Below are positions 53,859 to 63,930 of a stretch of 64,000 nt of DNA, piece after piece. The notes below the pieces were generated by a model, which ran no database searches, was not told where the DNA came from, and worked only from the letters and a program-made list of their open reading frames with translations. The number at the start of each line of letters is the position of its first letter. Position 1 is the stretch's first letter. The stretch covers positions 331,030-395,029 of the forward strand of contig NZ_LQIU01000012.1 of NCBI RefSeq assembly GCF_001499995.1, given 5' to 3'. This stretch comes from Mycobacterium sp. IS-1496. Its GTDB lineage: Bacteria > Actinomycetota > Actinomycetes > Mycobacteriales > Mycobacteriaceae. Made by a program: the position numbers and the translations under genes.

Positions 53859-54329
53859 TCAGCCGTCGCCGGGGGAGGGGGCGGTGGAACTCTCCTCCAG
53901 GCACCCTTCCGCGACAGCGTGTTTGATGCTGTCGGCCAGTCTCGGGCAGGACTTGGTCCTGGCCGGCTGCCCACCCGCCTCGCGAATCTCGGAGAAGTGC
54001 GCGCACCGCTGCGACGCCTCGGAGTTCCACTGCACCGAGGTGTGGCCGCGCCCCAGCTTCTTGACCTTCACCGAGACGTGGCAGAACCGGCAGTCGACCT
54101 CCACCAGGCCGGAATTGAGGTAACGCTCGCGGTCCTGGCGCGTCGCCTCGCGCACGGCCGCCGCCCGTTCCTCGTCGTCGGCGAAGCTCGGCGCCTTCGA
54201 CCAACTCCTGCGGCCGCCGGGGGAGGGCGCAGGGTGGTCGTGATCGTCGTCGTCGTGGCCGCCGTGCAGCAGGAGCATCGACCGGGCCAGCCGGTCGACC
54301 TCGGCGTCCTGCTCCTCCGGTGAGGTCAT
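53859..54329 (-). CDS. Rv3527 homolog, small zinc-ribbon-like protein
   Basis: Protein of 156 residues coupled to kshA. It has an acidic His/Asp-rich stretch (HGGHDDDDHDH, about 22-32), then paired CRFCHVSV and later CAHF and CPRL cysteines that could bind metal. ATG 54329 overlaps the kshA stop (ATGA). The function is unknown; tight coupling to the KshA oxygenase suggests an accessory role such as metal handling or assembly, which is inference. Confidence 0.8.
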   Translation of the reverse strand: MTSPEEQDAEVDRLARSMLLLHGGHDDDDHDHPAPSPGGRRSWSKAPSFADDEERAAAVREATRQDRERYLNSGLVEVDCRFCHVSVKVKKLGRGHTSVQWNSEASQRCAHFSEIREAGGQPARTKSCPRLADSIKHAVAEGCLEESSTAPSPGDG

Positions 54330-55483
54330 GACGTCGGCTGTTCGGCTTTCTCGCCATCGCGGCGCGCGAGATTCTCCTGGACCTCGGTGTTCCAGTACTC
54401 GTTGGCCGCGGTGGTGTCGACCTCGATCTCGAAGCGGTCGGTCATCTCCGGGGTCACATCGGCGGCGTCGACGTAGAACTGCTGATACCAGCGGCGCAGT
54501 TGGTAGACCGCGCCGTCCTCTTCGACCAGCAGCGGGTTGTCGATACGCGTCTTGTGCTTCCAGATCTCGACGTCTTGCAGGAACCCCTTGCTGACGCCGT
54601 CGGTGAAGGTTCGCGACAGCTTGTCGGTCATCTTCTCGTCCATACCCTTGGGCTTCTCGACGATCACGCCCCACTGCAGCACGAACGAATCCTGCGTGAC
54701 CGGATAGTGGCAGTTGATCAGGATGGACTCGGCTTTGTAGCCGCCGTAGTTGTTGTGCAGCCAGTTGATCATGAACGACGGCCCGAAGTACGACGCCTCA
54801 GAATCGAGGTGTGCCTCACCGTAGGTGGTGCCCATGTCGTTGACGTCGCGCCGGCCCACGTTGTGCAGGTACTGGCTGGCGATGTGGCCTTCGAAGACGT
54901 TCTTGAAGTACGTCGGCAGCCCGAAGTGGATGTAGAAGAAGTGCGCCATGTCGGTGACGTTGTCGATGATCTCGCGGCAGTTGGCGCCCTCGATCAGGAT
55001 CGAGTTCCACCGCCAGTCGGTCCACTCATCGCTGGCGAACTCCGGGATCTCGGGGATGCGCACCTCGGGGGGCGGCGGGTTGCCCTCGTGGTCGTGCCAG
55101 ACGAAGAGCAGACCGCTGCGCACGTCGGTGGTCCACGCGCGGGTGCGGGCCAGTCGCGGTGTCCGCTTGGCGTAGGGCACGAGCTTGCACTTGCCGTCGC
55201 CGCCCCAGCGCCAGTCGTGGAAGGGGCAGGCGACCTCGTCGCCCTTGACGGTGCCCTGGGACAGGTCACCGCCCATGTGCCTGCAGTAGCCGTCGAGGAT
55301 CTTGACGTCGCCCTTCGAGTCGGCGAACACCACGAGTTTGGTGCCGAACGCCTCGACCGAGTGCGGTTTGCCGTCGAGGTAGTCCGTCACCGGGCCGAGG
55401 CAGTGCCAGCCCCTGGCGAAGCGGTCGGGCAGGGTTCCGGTGTCGATCTCGCGAATGCCGCTGTGTGCGGTGTCGGTACTCAC
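54326..55483 (-). CDS. kshA: KshA, oxygenase of 3-ketosteroid 9-alpha-hydroxylase
   Basis: Rieske non-haem iron oxygenase of 385 residues, Rv3526-like. With reductase KshB (not in this window) it hydroxylates C9 and, with KstD, opens ring B. The Rieske cluster ligands are C67/H69 (YCRHMGGD) and C86/H89 (CPFHDW). The mononuclear iron site has DMAHFFYIH with H181 and H186. GTG 55483 with GGAGG upstream. A KstR operator lies 45 bp upstream. Confidence 0.96.
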   Translation of the reverse strand: MSTDTAHSGIREIDTGTLPDRFARGWHCLGPVTDYLDGKPHSVEAFGTKLVVFADSKGDVKILDGYCRHMGGDLSQGTVKGDEVACPFHDWRWGGDGKCKLVPYAKRTPRLARTRAWTTDVRSGLLFVWHDHEGNPPPPEVRIPEIPEFASDEWTDWRWNSILIEGANCREIIDNVTDMAHFFYIHFGLPTYFKNVFEGHIASQYLHNVGRRDVNDMGTTYGEAHLDSEASYFGPSFMINWLHNNYGGYKAESILINCHYPVTQDSFVLQWGVIVEKPKGMDEKMTDKLSRTFTDGVSKGFLQDVEIWKHKTRIDNPLLVEEDGAVYQLRRWYQQFYVDAADVTPEMTDRFEIEVDTTAANEYWNTEVQENLARRDGEKAEQPTS

Positions 55484-55527
55484 CTGGGCGCCTCCAAAGT
55501 CCTGGCCTCGATATCGAGCCCTCTAAC

Positions 55528-55541
55528 TAGAACACGTTACA
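55528..55541. promoter_or_regulatory. KstR operator upstream of kshA
   Basis: TAGAACACGTTACA, continuing GTTTT, lies 45 bp before the kshA start and 124 bp from the divergent MOSC gene. It probably regulates kshA and its coupled downstream gene. Confidence 0.85.
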
Positions 55542-55664
55542 GTTTTCTCCGCTGGTCTCGCAATGATTGGCGCGTGACCTGGGGCATACCCCGTCATCGG
55601 GGGTTCTGAACAGAGATCGGCCCGGGCCCTGCCACCGGGCCGTCGTTGGCCGTACGGTTGCGGG

Positions 55665-56645
55665 ATGCGAGTCGGTCAGGTCGCCGGGATGTGGCGATAT
55701 CCGGTCAAATCCCTCGGCGGCGAGGCCCTCGAGCAGGGGGAATTCGGCCCGCGCGGGGTTCACGGCGACCGGTTGTGGGCGGTGCGCGACGTCGAACGGG
55801 ACATCACCGCGACCGCCCGCCGGGTACCGGCGCTGCTGAAGGCGACCGCACGCTACTGCGCACCGCCCCCTCCCGACGCCGGCCCCGGTCGGGTCCCCGA
55901 CGTCGAGATCACGTTCCCCGACGGCACGGTGTTGCGCTCCGACGACGCCGCCGTTCACGCCAAACTGTCCGACCTGGCCGGTCGTGAGATGCGCCTGACC
56001 GCGTTGCCGCCGGCATCCGACACCAGCCTGCACCGCCTGGGCCTGACGGACCGCAACCACTCGCCGATCGCCTCGATGCGCTCCGATTTCGGGATCGCCG
56101 ACGGCGAGCGCCTGCCCAACTTATCGATGATGCGGATCGCGGACCTGACGATGTTCGCCCGCTACTCGACGCCGCCCGGCATGTTCGTCGACCTGGCGCC
56201 CGTCCACGTGATGACCACGGCCAGCCTGGCGACCATCGGCGCCGCGATCGGCGAGGCCGAGGTCGACGTCCGTCGCTTCCGCCCCAATGTGCTGCTGGCC
56301 GCCGACGACTCCGGCGACGGACTCCCGGAGTCGCACTGGACAGGTGGGCACCTGATGCTCGGTGGAACGGTGCTCGAGGTGACCATGCCGACCATCCGCT
56401 GTGTGGTTCCCAGCCGGGCGCAGCCCGGTCTGGAGGTCGACCGCCGGATCACCAGAGCGGTCGCCGACCGGGCGGACCGCTGCCTGGGTAGCTACTGCTG
56501 GGTCGACACCGGTGGTGTGGTCGGCGTCGGCGACGAGGTGACGCTGAAGCCGTACCGGCACAGTGCGCTCGCCGACGCCGCGAAGCGCGGCAAACGCATG
56601 GTCTTCGGCCTCGCCGCCACTGCGGTAGGCCGCCTGACGCGCTGA
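55665..56645 (+). CDS. MOSC-domain protein
   Basis: Protein of 326 residues with an N-terminal beta-barrel segment (MRVGQVAGMWRYPVKSLGGE) and a C-terminal MOSC domain, including RFRPNVLL and PTIRCVVPS with a candidate sulfur-carrier Cys. Related proteins include molybdenum-cofactor sulfurases and N-hydroxylated-compound reductases. The substrate is unknown. It sits between kshA and the ltp3 cluster, where Mtb has other genes, so it is a local insertion. Confidence 0.82.
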   Translation: MRVGQVAGMWRYPVKSLGGEALEQGEFGPRGVHGDRLWAVRDVERDITATARRVPALLKATARYCAPPPPDAGPGRVPDVEITFPDGTVLRSDDAAVHAKLSDLAGREMRLTALPPASDTSLHRLGLTDRNHSPIASMRSDFGIADGERLPNLSMMRIADLTMFARYSTPPGMFVDLAPVHVMTTASLATIGAAIGEAEVDVRRFRPNVLLAADDSGDGLPESHWTGGHLMLGGTVLEVTMPTIRCVVPSRAQPGLEVDRRITRAVADRADRCLGSYCWVDTGGVVGVGDEVTLKPYRHSALADAAKRGKRMVFGLAATAVGRLTR

Positions 56646-56673
56646 GTGCTCAACTCACCGAGACGACGGTTGT

Positions 56674-57552
56674 CTAGCGCTGCCAGCCCGAATGGATGTA
56701 GGTGTCGGCGAACCGCTTCATCGAATCCTTCTTCTTCTCCAGCGGCGCATCGAAACCCAGGCCGTCGAACATCCACGGGATCACGATGTTGTCGGTGACA
56801 CCGGCCTCGGCCAGCTCGCGGTGGCCGTCGAGACCGAACTTGTCGATGCACACCGCCTGGAACTCGAACGGTTCCCCGTCCCGGCCGAACTCGGCACGCA
56901 GATCGTTGAGCTTACCGATCGTCTCGGCCAGTTGTGCACCGGTCATCATGGCGCTGGTCCAGCCGTCACCCACCCGCGCCGCCCGCTTCAGTGCGACGTC
57001 GGTGTGGCCGCCCACGTAGAACGGCACCGGTTCCGACGGCGGCGGGCTCATCTGCAGCCGGTCGAAGTCGAAGAACTCGCCGTGGAATTCGACCATGCCG
57101 CCGGCCAGGACCAGTCTGATGACCTCGATCATCTCGTCCACCCGCTTGCCGCGCTTCGCGAACGGCACGCCACACCACTCGAATTCCTCGGGTGCCCAGC
57201 CGATCCCGACGCCGAAGCCGAACCGGTTGTGCGTCAGGTTCGCCACCGACCCGACCTGGCGGGCCAGTAGCAGCGGGTTGCGCGACCCGAGTTTCATCAC
57301 GTTGGTGTAGAACCGCAGCGTCGAGGTGACCGCCCCCATCGCCGCGGCCGCGATCAGCGGGTCCACCCACGGTGTGTCGGCGTTCCACATCCGCGAACCG
57401 TCGGGCGTGTAGGGATAGTCCGCCGCCTGCTTCTCCATGTAGAACAGCGAATCCGGCAGCGCGATGGCGTCGAAGCCGACCTCTTCGGCGCATGTGGCGA
57501 GCTCGGTGAGCTCGTCGATCGGGCCCATCGCGATGCTGACGGTGTACTTCAT
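56674..57552 (-). CDS. LLM-class F420-dependent oxidoreductase in the ltp operon
   Basis: Luciferase-like monooxygenase-fold protein (292 residues) with RFGFGVGIGWAPEEFEW and GDGWTSAMMTG, typical of F420-binding actinobacterial members. ATG 57552 is used; GTG 57558, overlapping the ltp3 stop as GTGA, is equally possible. Co-transcribed with ltp4 and ltp3, suggesting a redox step on a sterol intermediate, but no reaction is known. Confidence 0.85.
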   Translation of the reverse strand: MKYTVSIAMGPIDELTELATCAEEVGFDAIALPDSLFYMEKQAADYPYTPDGSRMWNADTPWVDPLIAAAAMGAVTSTLRFYTNVMKLGSRNPLLLARQVGSVANLTHNRFGFGVGIGWAPEEFEWCGVPFAKRGKRVDEMIEVIRLVLAGGMVEFHGEFFDFDRLQMSPPPSEPVPFYVGGHTDVALKRAARVGDGWTSAMMTGAQLAETIGKLNDLRAEFGRDGEPFEFQAVCIDKFGLDGHRELAEAGVTDNIVIPWMFDGLGFDAPLEKKKDSMKRFADTYIHSGWQR

Positions 57553-57554
57553 GG

Positions 57555-58732
<1,178 letters not shown>

Positions 58733-58733
<1 letters not shown>

Positions 58734-59800
58734 CAGTTCTTGCCGTCCCTTCCCTCGAGGACCGCGACCAGATTCTGTTGCAGCGCAGGGCCGCTGGTGG
58801 CGTGTGCGAGGACCCGCTGCGCGGAGCCGTCGAAGATGTGGCGGGCCGCGAAACCGATCCGCTCCAGGCCGGCCGAGAACATCGGATTGGCCGCCAGCGG
58901 ACCGCCGGACGGATTGACCATCGTCGAATCCGACAGCCCGATGGCCTCTTTGAGGATCAGGTGCTGATGGGTGAACGGCGCGTAGATCTCCGCGACGTCG
59001 ATGGACGCGGTGTCCCCGCCGGTGGCCGCCTGAGCCGAGGCGGCGGTCGAGGGTGACGTGGTCAGATTCCGGGCACCCAGGATCGGCGTCTCGATGCGGT
59101 GCTCGAAGCCGGTGATCCACGCGGGGTTCTCGCGAAGCTCGCGGGCCCGGTCACCGGCGGCCAGCACGATCGCCGACGCGCCGTCGGTGATCGGGGCGAT
59201 GTCGTGGCGCCGCAGGGGGTCCGCGAAGTAGGGCCGCTCGAGCAGTTCCTCGATGCTCTTCGCGGGCTTCTCGGAATCGGTGCGCCCCGCCGCGGCGAAC
59301 GAATCCAGTGCCACCTGGGCCATCTGCTCGGCGGTCCACTTCCCGGCGTCCAGTCCGAGCCGCGCCTGCAGACCGGCGATCGACACCGAGTCCGGCCACA
59401 GCGGCGCCACGGTGTACGGGTCCGTCTGCAGTGCCAGCACGCGGCGCAGCGTGCCGGCGCTCGACTTGCCGAAGCCGTACACCAGCGCGGTCTCCACCTC
59501 GCCGGTGAGGATCTTGATGTACGCCTCGTAGAGCGCCCACGCGGCGTCCATCTCCACGTGCGACTCGTTGATCGGCGGGACAGCACCGATGGAGTCGATC
59601 GCGGAGATGAACGAGAAGGCGCGTCCGGCAAGGTAATCCGACGACCCGGAGCACCAGAAGCCGATGTCGGCCTTCGTGATGCCGAGATCTTCGTAGAGTT
59701 CGGCGAAGCACGGCATCAGCATCTCGACGCCGTTGGTGGTGCCGTCGGTGCGGCGCACGTGTGGTGCGTGCGCGAAGCCCACCACTGCAATGTCTGTCAT
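58733..59800 (-). CDS. ltp4: Ltp4, thiolase-fold partner of Ltp3
   Basis: Protein of 355 residues, Rv3522-like, in the same lipid-transfer/thiolase-like family. Motifs are MVNPSGGPLAANPMFSAG and DIAVVGFAHAPHVRR at the start. Probably forms a heteromer with Ltp3 and needs the DUF35 protein encoded upstream, as Ltp2 needs ChsH2. ATG 59800. Confidence 0.92.
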
Positions 59801-59812
59801 GGCTCGGATTCC

Positions 59813-60802
59813 TCAGAGGTGATGCTTGTAGGTGTCGTACTCGGCGTCGGGCTCGCCCGTCGGCCGGAAATGGCTGATGTTGTCGATGCCCAGCCCCCAC
59901 TCCTCGCGGGGCTTCCACACCGCCTCCACCCGCATGCCCATCCGCACTTGGTCGGCCTCGATCTCGGTGACCAGATGCAGGAACGGGATGTCGGCACCGT
60001 CGAGCAGCACGTAAGCGGCCACATACGGCGGTTTGATGCGCTGGCCGGCGAACGGGATGTTGATGATCGCGAACGTCGTGACGGTGCCGCGGTCGGGCAA
60101 TTCGACGAACTCCGTGGTGGGCCGGCCGGTGGCCGGATCCGCTTCGCGCGGCGGGAAATACAGCTTGCCGTCCTTACCGGTGCGAGCGCCCAGCAGCTTG
60201 CCCTCCTGCAGGGCCCGCAGGAAGGTGCTCTCCGGCGCCGACGCGGTGTGCTGGATCTCGATGGCGCTCGGCACCACGAGCATCGTCACCGGATCCTTCT
60301 CAGACGGCTCGCCCTCGGGTTCCGCATCCTCACCGAGCGCGAAGTAGGCGATGTCGGTGATCGCGCCGACAGGCTCGTCCACCCAGTGCGCGTGCACCCG
60401 CGTGCCGGCGCTGATCTTGTCCGCCTCGCCGGCGTCGACCGCGTGCAGCAGGGGGATGTCGGCGCCGTCGAGTTTGATCAGCGCCCACGCGAACGGATGC
60501 TGCAGCGGCTGGCCCTCGAGCGGTTCGGGCTGCCACGTCCATGACACCACGGTGCCGACACCGGCCACCGGTACGATCTCCGTCAACCGTTCGTAGGTCA
60601 CCGGGTCGTATTCGGCAGGCGGCACGTGTACGCGTCCGTCAGAGCCCCGCACGCCGACGATGCGCTTCTCGCGCAGCGCGGTGAAGAACTGGCCGAGGAG
60701 TGGGCCGACCGAACGGGTGTAGTCGAAGGACAACTTCAATGGCGCCGAGAGGGGCGGTTCATGCGTCTCGATCAGCGCCGGGCTGCTTTGGCTGGCGGTC
60801 AC
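59813..60802 (-). CDS. tandem DUF35 OB-fold protein, Rv3521 homolog
   Basis: Protein of 329 residues with two DUF35-type halves (about 20-165 and 180-329). Each has an FxxAL helix, a PP-containing ribbon (RVHVPPAEYDP, KLYFPPREADP) and an OB-fold (FAWALIKLDGADIPLLH, YVAAYVLLDGADIPFLH). The ribbon cysteines of classic DUF35 are absent in both. Expected partner of the Ltp4/Ltp3 aldolase pair. GTG 60802; first gene of the leftward operon under a KstR-like site. Confidence 0.88.
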   Translation of the reverse strand: MTASQSSPALIETHEPPLSAPLKLSFDYTRSVGPLLGQFFTALREKRIVGVRGSDGRVHVPPAEYDPVTYERLTEIVPVAGVGTVVSWTWQPEPLEGQPLQHPFAWALIKLDGADIPLLHAVDAGEADKISAGTRVHAHWVDEPVGAITDIAYFALGEDAEPEGEPSEKDPVTMLVVPSAIEIQHTASAPESTFLRALQEGKLLGARTGKDGKLYFPPREADPATGRPTTEFVELPDRGTVTTFAIINIPFAGQRIKPPYVAAYVLLDGADIPFLHLVTEIEADQVRMGMRVEAVWKPREEWGLGIDNISHFRPTGEPDAEYDTYKHHL

Positions 60803-60811
60803 AGGACAAAG

Positions 60812-60825
60812 TAGAACAGGTTCTA
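60812..60825. promoter_or_regulatory. KstR operator between the DUF35 and LLM genes
   Basis: TAGAACAGGTTCTA is an inverted repeat with arms TAGAAC and GTTCTA and spacer AG. It lies 9 bp from the DUF35 GTG and 47 bp from the divergent LLM gene. Confidence 0.85.
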
Positions 60826-60872
60826 ACTATGGTTTCAAGGGACCGTCTAGGCAGGCTAGGGAAGGCAACGCG

Positions 60873-61904
60873 ATGAAGCTCGGACTCCAGCTCGGATATT
60901 GGGGCGCACAGCCGCCGACCAACCACGCCGAACTCGTCGCGGCGGCCGAGGAGGCGGGGTTCGACACGGTCTTCACCGCGGAGGCATGGGGTTCGGACGC
61001 CTATACGCCGCTGGCCTGGCTGGGGTCGTCGACGCAGCGCATGCGGCTGGGCACCTCGGTCATCCAGCTCTCCGCGCGCACACCCACCGCCTGCGCGATG
61101 GCGGCCTTGACGCTCGACCACCTGTCGGGTGGGCGCCACATCCTCGGCCTCGGGGTGTCCGGGCCGCAGGTCGTCGAGGGCTGGTATGGGCAGCGCTTCC
61201 CGAAGCCACTGGCCCGCACACGCGAGTACGTGAACATCCTGCGCCAGGTGTGGGCGCGTGAGGCCCCGGTGACCAGCGACGGCCCGCACTATCCGCTGCC
61301 GCTGAGCGGGGAGGGCACCACCGGGCTGGGCAAGGCGCTCAAGCCGATCACCCATCCCCTGCGGTCCGACATCCCGATCATGCTGGGTGCCGAAGGGCCG
61401 AAGAACGTCGCGCTGGCCGCCGAGATCTGCGACGGATGGCTGCCGATCTTCTACACCCCGCGCATGGCCGACACCTACAACGCGTGGCTCGACGAGGGGT
61501 TCGCCCGCCCGGGCGCCCGGCGCAGCCGCGAGGACTTCGAGATCTGCGCGACCGCACAGGTCGTCATCACCGACGACCGGCCCGCCACCTTCGAGATGAT
61601 GAAGCCGTTCCTCGCGCTGTACATGGGCGGCATGGGTGCCGAGGACACCAACTTCCACGCCGACGTCTACCGGCGGATGGGTTACGCCGAGGTGGTCGAC
61701 GACGTCACCAAGCTGTTCCGCAGCAACCGTAAAGACGAAGCCGCCAAGGTCATTCCGGACGAACTGGTCGACGACGCCGCGATCGTCGGCGACATCGACC
61801 ACGTGCGAGAGCAGATCAAGCTCTGGGAAGCCGCCGGTGTGACGATGATGGTGGTCAGCGCACGCTCGGCCGAGCAGGTCCGGGAACTCGCCGAGCTCGT
61901 GTAG
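60873..61904 (+). CDS. LLM-class F420-dependent oxidoreductase, Rv3520c homolog
   Basis: Luciferase-like F420-binding protein of 343 residues. Motifs are FTAEAWGSDAYTPLAW, GGRHILGLGVSGPQVVEGW and a C-terminal DHVREQIKLWEAAGVT. It is KstR-regulated and co-directional with the Rv3519 homolog and cyp142. The sterol substrate and reaction are unknown. ATG 60873. Confidence 0.88.
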   Translation: MKLGLQLGYWGAQPPTNHAELVAAAEEAGFDTVFTAEAWGSDAYTPLAWLGSSTQRMRLGTSVIQLSARTPTACAMAALTLDHLSGGRHILGLGVSGPQVVEGWYGQRFPKPLARTREYVNILRQVWAREAPVTSDGPHYPLPLSGEGTTGLGKALKPITHPLRSDIPIMLGAEGPKNVALAAEICDGWLPIFYTPRMADTYNAWLDEGFARPGARRSREDFEICATAQVVITDDRPATFEMMKPFLALYMGGMGAEDTNFHADVYRRMGYAEVVDDVTKLFRSNRKDEAAKVIPDELVDDAAIVGDIDHVREQIKLWEAAGVTMMVVSARSAEQVRELAELV

Positions 61905-61922
61905 ACACTTCTTGCGACCTGT

Positions 61923-61938
61923 CTAGAACACGTTCTAG
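61923..61938. promoter_or_regulatory. KstR operator upstream of the Rv3519 homolog
   Basis: CTAGAAC-AC-GTTCTAG is the most symmetric KstR-type site in the window, with 7-bp perfect arms and a 2-bp spacer. It ends 9 bp before the ATG at 61948, so transcription would start inside or next to the site. Confidence 0.88.
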
Positions 61939-61947
61939 ATTGACCGG

Positions 61948-62676
61948 ATGACGGATACGGTCTCGCAGCACACGATCCAGGACACGGTGCTCACCATGCC
62001 GGTGCGCATCCGCCAAGCCAACACCCACGTCGCGATGTTCTCGGTCGCCGCGCCTGCCGCCCAGCGGATGATCGACTACACCGGTCTGCGGGTGTGCGAA
62101 TACCTGCCCGGCCGGGCGGTCACCATGCTCATGCTGGTGCGCTACGTCGACGGCGACCTCGGCAAGTACCACGAATTCGGCACCGCCGTCATGGTCAACC
62201 CGCCGGGTTCGAACGCGAAGGGGCCGGGTGCGCTGGCGTCCGCGGCGGCGTTCATCCACCACCTGCCCGTCGACCAGTCCTTCACGCTGGAGGCCGGCCG
62301 CCGCATCTGGGGCTTCCCGAAGATCATGGCCGATTTCACCGTGCGCGAGACACCGCGATTCGACTTCGAGGTCAGCGAGAAGGGGTCGCTCATCGCCGGC
62401 ATCGAGTTCGCCCGCGGCGTGCCGATCCCGTCGGCGCTCACCGCCCGCCCGCAAGTGCTCAAGACGTACAGCTGTGCCGACGGTGTGCTGCGGGAGATCC
62501 CCTGGGAGATGCGCAACAGCGGGATGTCGGTGCGGCTGGGCGGTGCACGGCTGCGGCTCGGTGACCACCCATACGCGCGCGAACTCGCCGCACTCGGTTT
62601 GCCGAAACGGGCCTTCGCGAGCCAGGCGTCTGCCAATGTCGAGATGACATTCGGTGACGCACAGGAGATTCGATGA
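61948..62676 (+). CDS. acetoacetate-decarboxylase-fold protein, Rv3519 homolog
   Basis: Protein of 242 residues with the acetoacetate decarboxylase-like fold: REIPWEMRNSGMSV and GRRIWGFPKIMADF match the family core. The usual Schiff-base Lys-Lys pair is not clearly visible, so it may be a hydratase or isomerase relative rather than a decarboxylase. ATG 61948 with no clear Shine-Dalgarno; probably leaderless from the KstR promoter. Its stop overlaps cyp142 (ATGA). Confidence 0.8.
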   Translation: MTDTVSQHTIQDTVLTMPVRIRQANTHVAMFSVAAPAAQRMIDYTGLRVCEYLPGRAVTMLMLVRYVDGDLGKYHEFGTAVMVNPPGSNAKGPGALASAAAFIHHLPVDQSFTLEAGRRIWGFPKIMADFTVRETPRFDFEVSEKGSLIAGIEFARGVPIPSALTARPQVLKTYSCADGVLREIPWEMRNSGMSVRLGGARLRLGDHPYARELAALGLPKRAFASQASANVEMTFGDAQEIR

Positions 62677-63884
62677 CGCAGACGTTGAGCACCAAGCCGG
62701 ACGTCGATCTGACCGACGGCACGTTCTACGCCGACGGGCCGGCGGCGCGCGAGGCGTACCGCTGGATGCGGGCCAATCAGCCGGTGTTCCGCGACCGCAA
62801 CGGCCTGGCGGCGGCCACGACGTATCAGGCCGTTCTCGACGCCGAACGCAATCCGGAGCTGTTCTCCTCGACCGGCGGCATCCGGCCCGACCAGCCGGGG
62901 ATGCCGTACATGATCGACATGGACGACCCCGCGCACCTGTTGCGCCGCAAGCTCGTCAACTCCGGGTTCACCCGGAAGCGGGTGATGGACAAGGTGCCCT
63001 CGATCGAGCGGCTGTGCGACATGCTGATCGACGCGGTGTGCGAACGGGGCGAATGCGACTTCGTCCGCGACATCGCCGCACCGCTGCCGATGGCCGTGAT
63101 CGGCGACATGCTGGGCGTGCTGCCACAAGAGCGTGAGATGCTGCTCACCTGGTCCGACGACCTGGTCTGCGGCTTGAGTTCCCACGTCGACGAGACGGTG
63201 ATCCAGAAGTTGATGGACACGTTCGCCGCGTACACGGCGTTCACCATGGACGTGATCGCCAAGCGGCGGGCCGAACCGACCGACGACCTGTTCTCCGTGC
63301 TCGTCAACGCGGAGGTCGAGGGTTCGCGGATGACCGACGACGAGATCGTCTTCGAGACGCTGCTCATCCTGATCGGCGGCGACGAGACGACCCGGCACAC
63401 CCTGTCCGGGGGGACCGAGCAGATCCTGCGGCATCGCGATCAGTGGGAGCGTCTCGTGGCGGATGTCGAGCTGCTCCCGGGTGCGATCGAGGAGATGCTG
63501 CGCTGGACGTCGCCGGTGAAGAACATGTGCCGCACACTCACTGCCGACACCGAGTTCCACGGCACGGAGCTGAAATCGGGCGAGAAGATCATGTTGATGT
63601 TCGAGTCGGCCAACTTCGACGAGTCGGTGTTCGGTGATCCGGACAGCTTCCGGATCGATCGACATCCCAACAGCCACGTGGCATTCGGGTTCGGCACCCA
63701 CTTCTGCCTGGGCAATCAGCTGGCGCGGTTGGAGCTGCGGCTGATGCTCACCAGGGTGTTGCAGCGGCTGCCCGATCTGCGGCTGGCCGACGACGCCGCC
63801 GTCCCACTGCGGCCGGCCAACTTCGTCAGCGGTCCGGAGTCGATGCCGGTGGTGTTCACGCCGACCGCGCGGGTGCTCGACTGA
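62673..63884 (+). CDS. cyp142: CYP142, steroid C26/C27 monooxygenase
   Basis: Cytochrome P450 of 403 residues, Rv3518c-like, able to oxidise the cholesterol terminal methyl and to back up CYP125. The oxygen-activation helix is LIGGDETTRH and the haem loop is FGFGTHFCLGNQLAR. ATG 62673 overlaps the previous stop, so it is translated with the Rv3519 homolog from the KstR promoter at 61923. Confidence 0.95.
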   Translation: MTQTLSTKPDVDLTDGTFYADGPAAREAYRWMRANQPVFRDRNGLAAATTYQAVLDAERNPELFSSTGGIRPDQPGMPYMIDMDDPAHLLRRKLVNSGFTRKRVMDKVPSIERLCDMLIDAVCERGECDFVRDIAAPLPMAVIGDMLGVLPQEREMLLTWSDDLVCGLSSHVDETVIQKLMDTFAAYTAFTMDVIAKRRAEPTDDLFSVLVNAEVEGSRMTDDEIVFETLLILIGGDETTRHTLSGGTEQILRHRDQWERLVADVELLPGAIEEMLRWTSPVKNMCRTLTADTEFHGTELKSGEKIMLMFESANFDESVFGDPDSFRIDRHPNSHVAFGFGTHFCLGNQLARLELRLMLTRVLQRLPDLRLADDAAVPLRPANFVSGPESMPVVFTPTARVLD

Positions 63885-63891
63885 CGTTCAC

Positions 63892-63915
63892 GCCGAACGT
63901 GCGCTCACTGCGATT
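63892..63915 (+). repeat. copy of the post-stop repeat also found at 39884
   Basis: CGCCGAACGTGCGCTCACTG and the following bases differ from 39884-39907 at two of 24 positions. Like that copy it starts a few bases after a stop codon. The right arm of the stem-loop is missing here and IS30-like sequence begins within 20 bp. Confidence 0.6.
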
Positions 63916-63930
63916 TTTCGCCCGGCGGTT

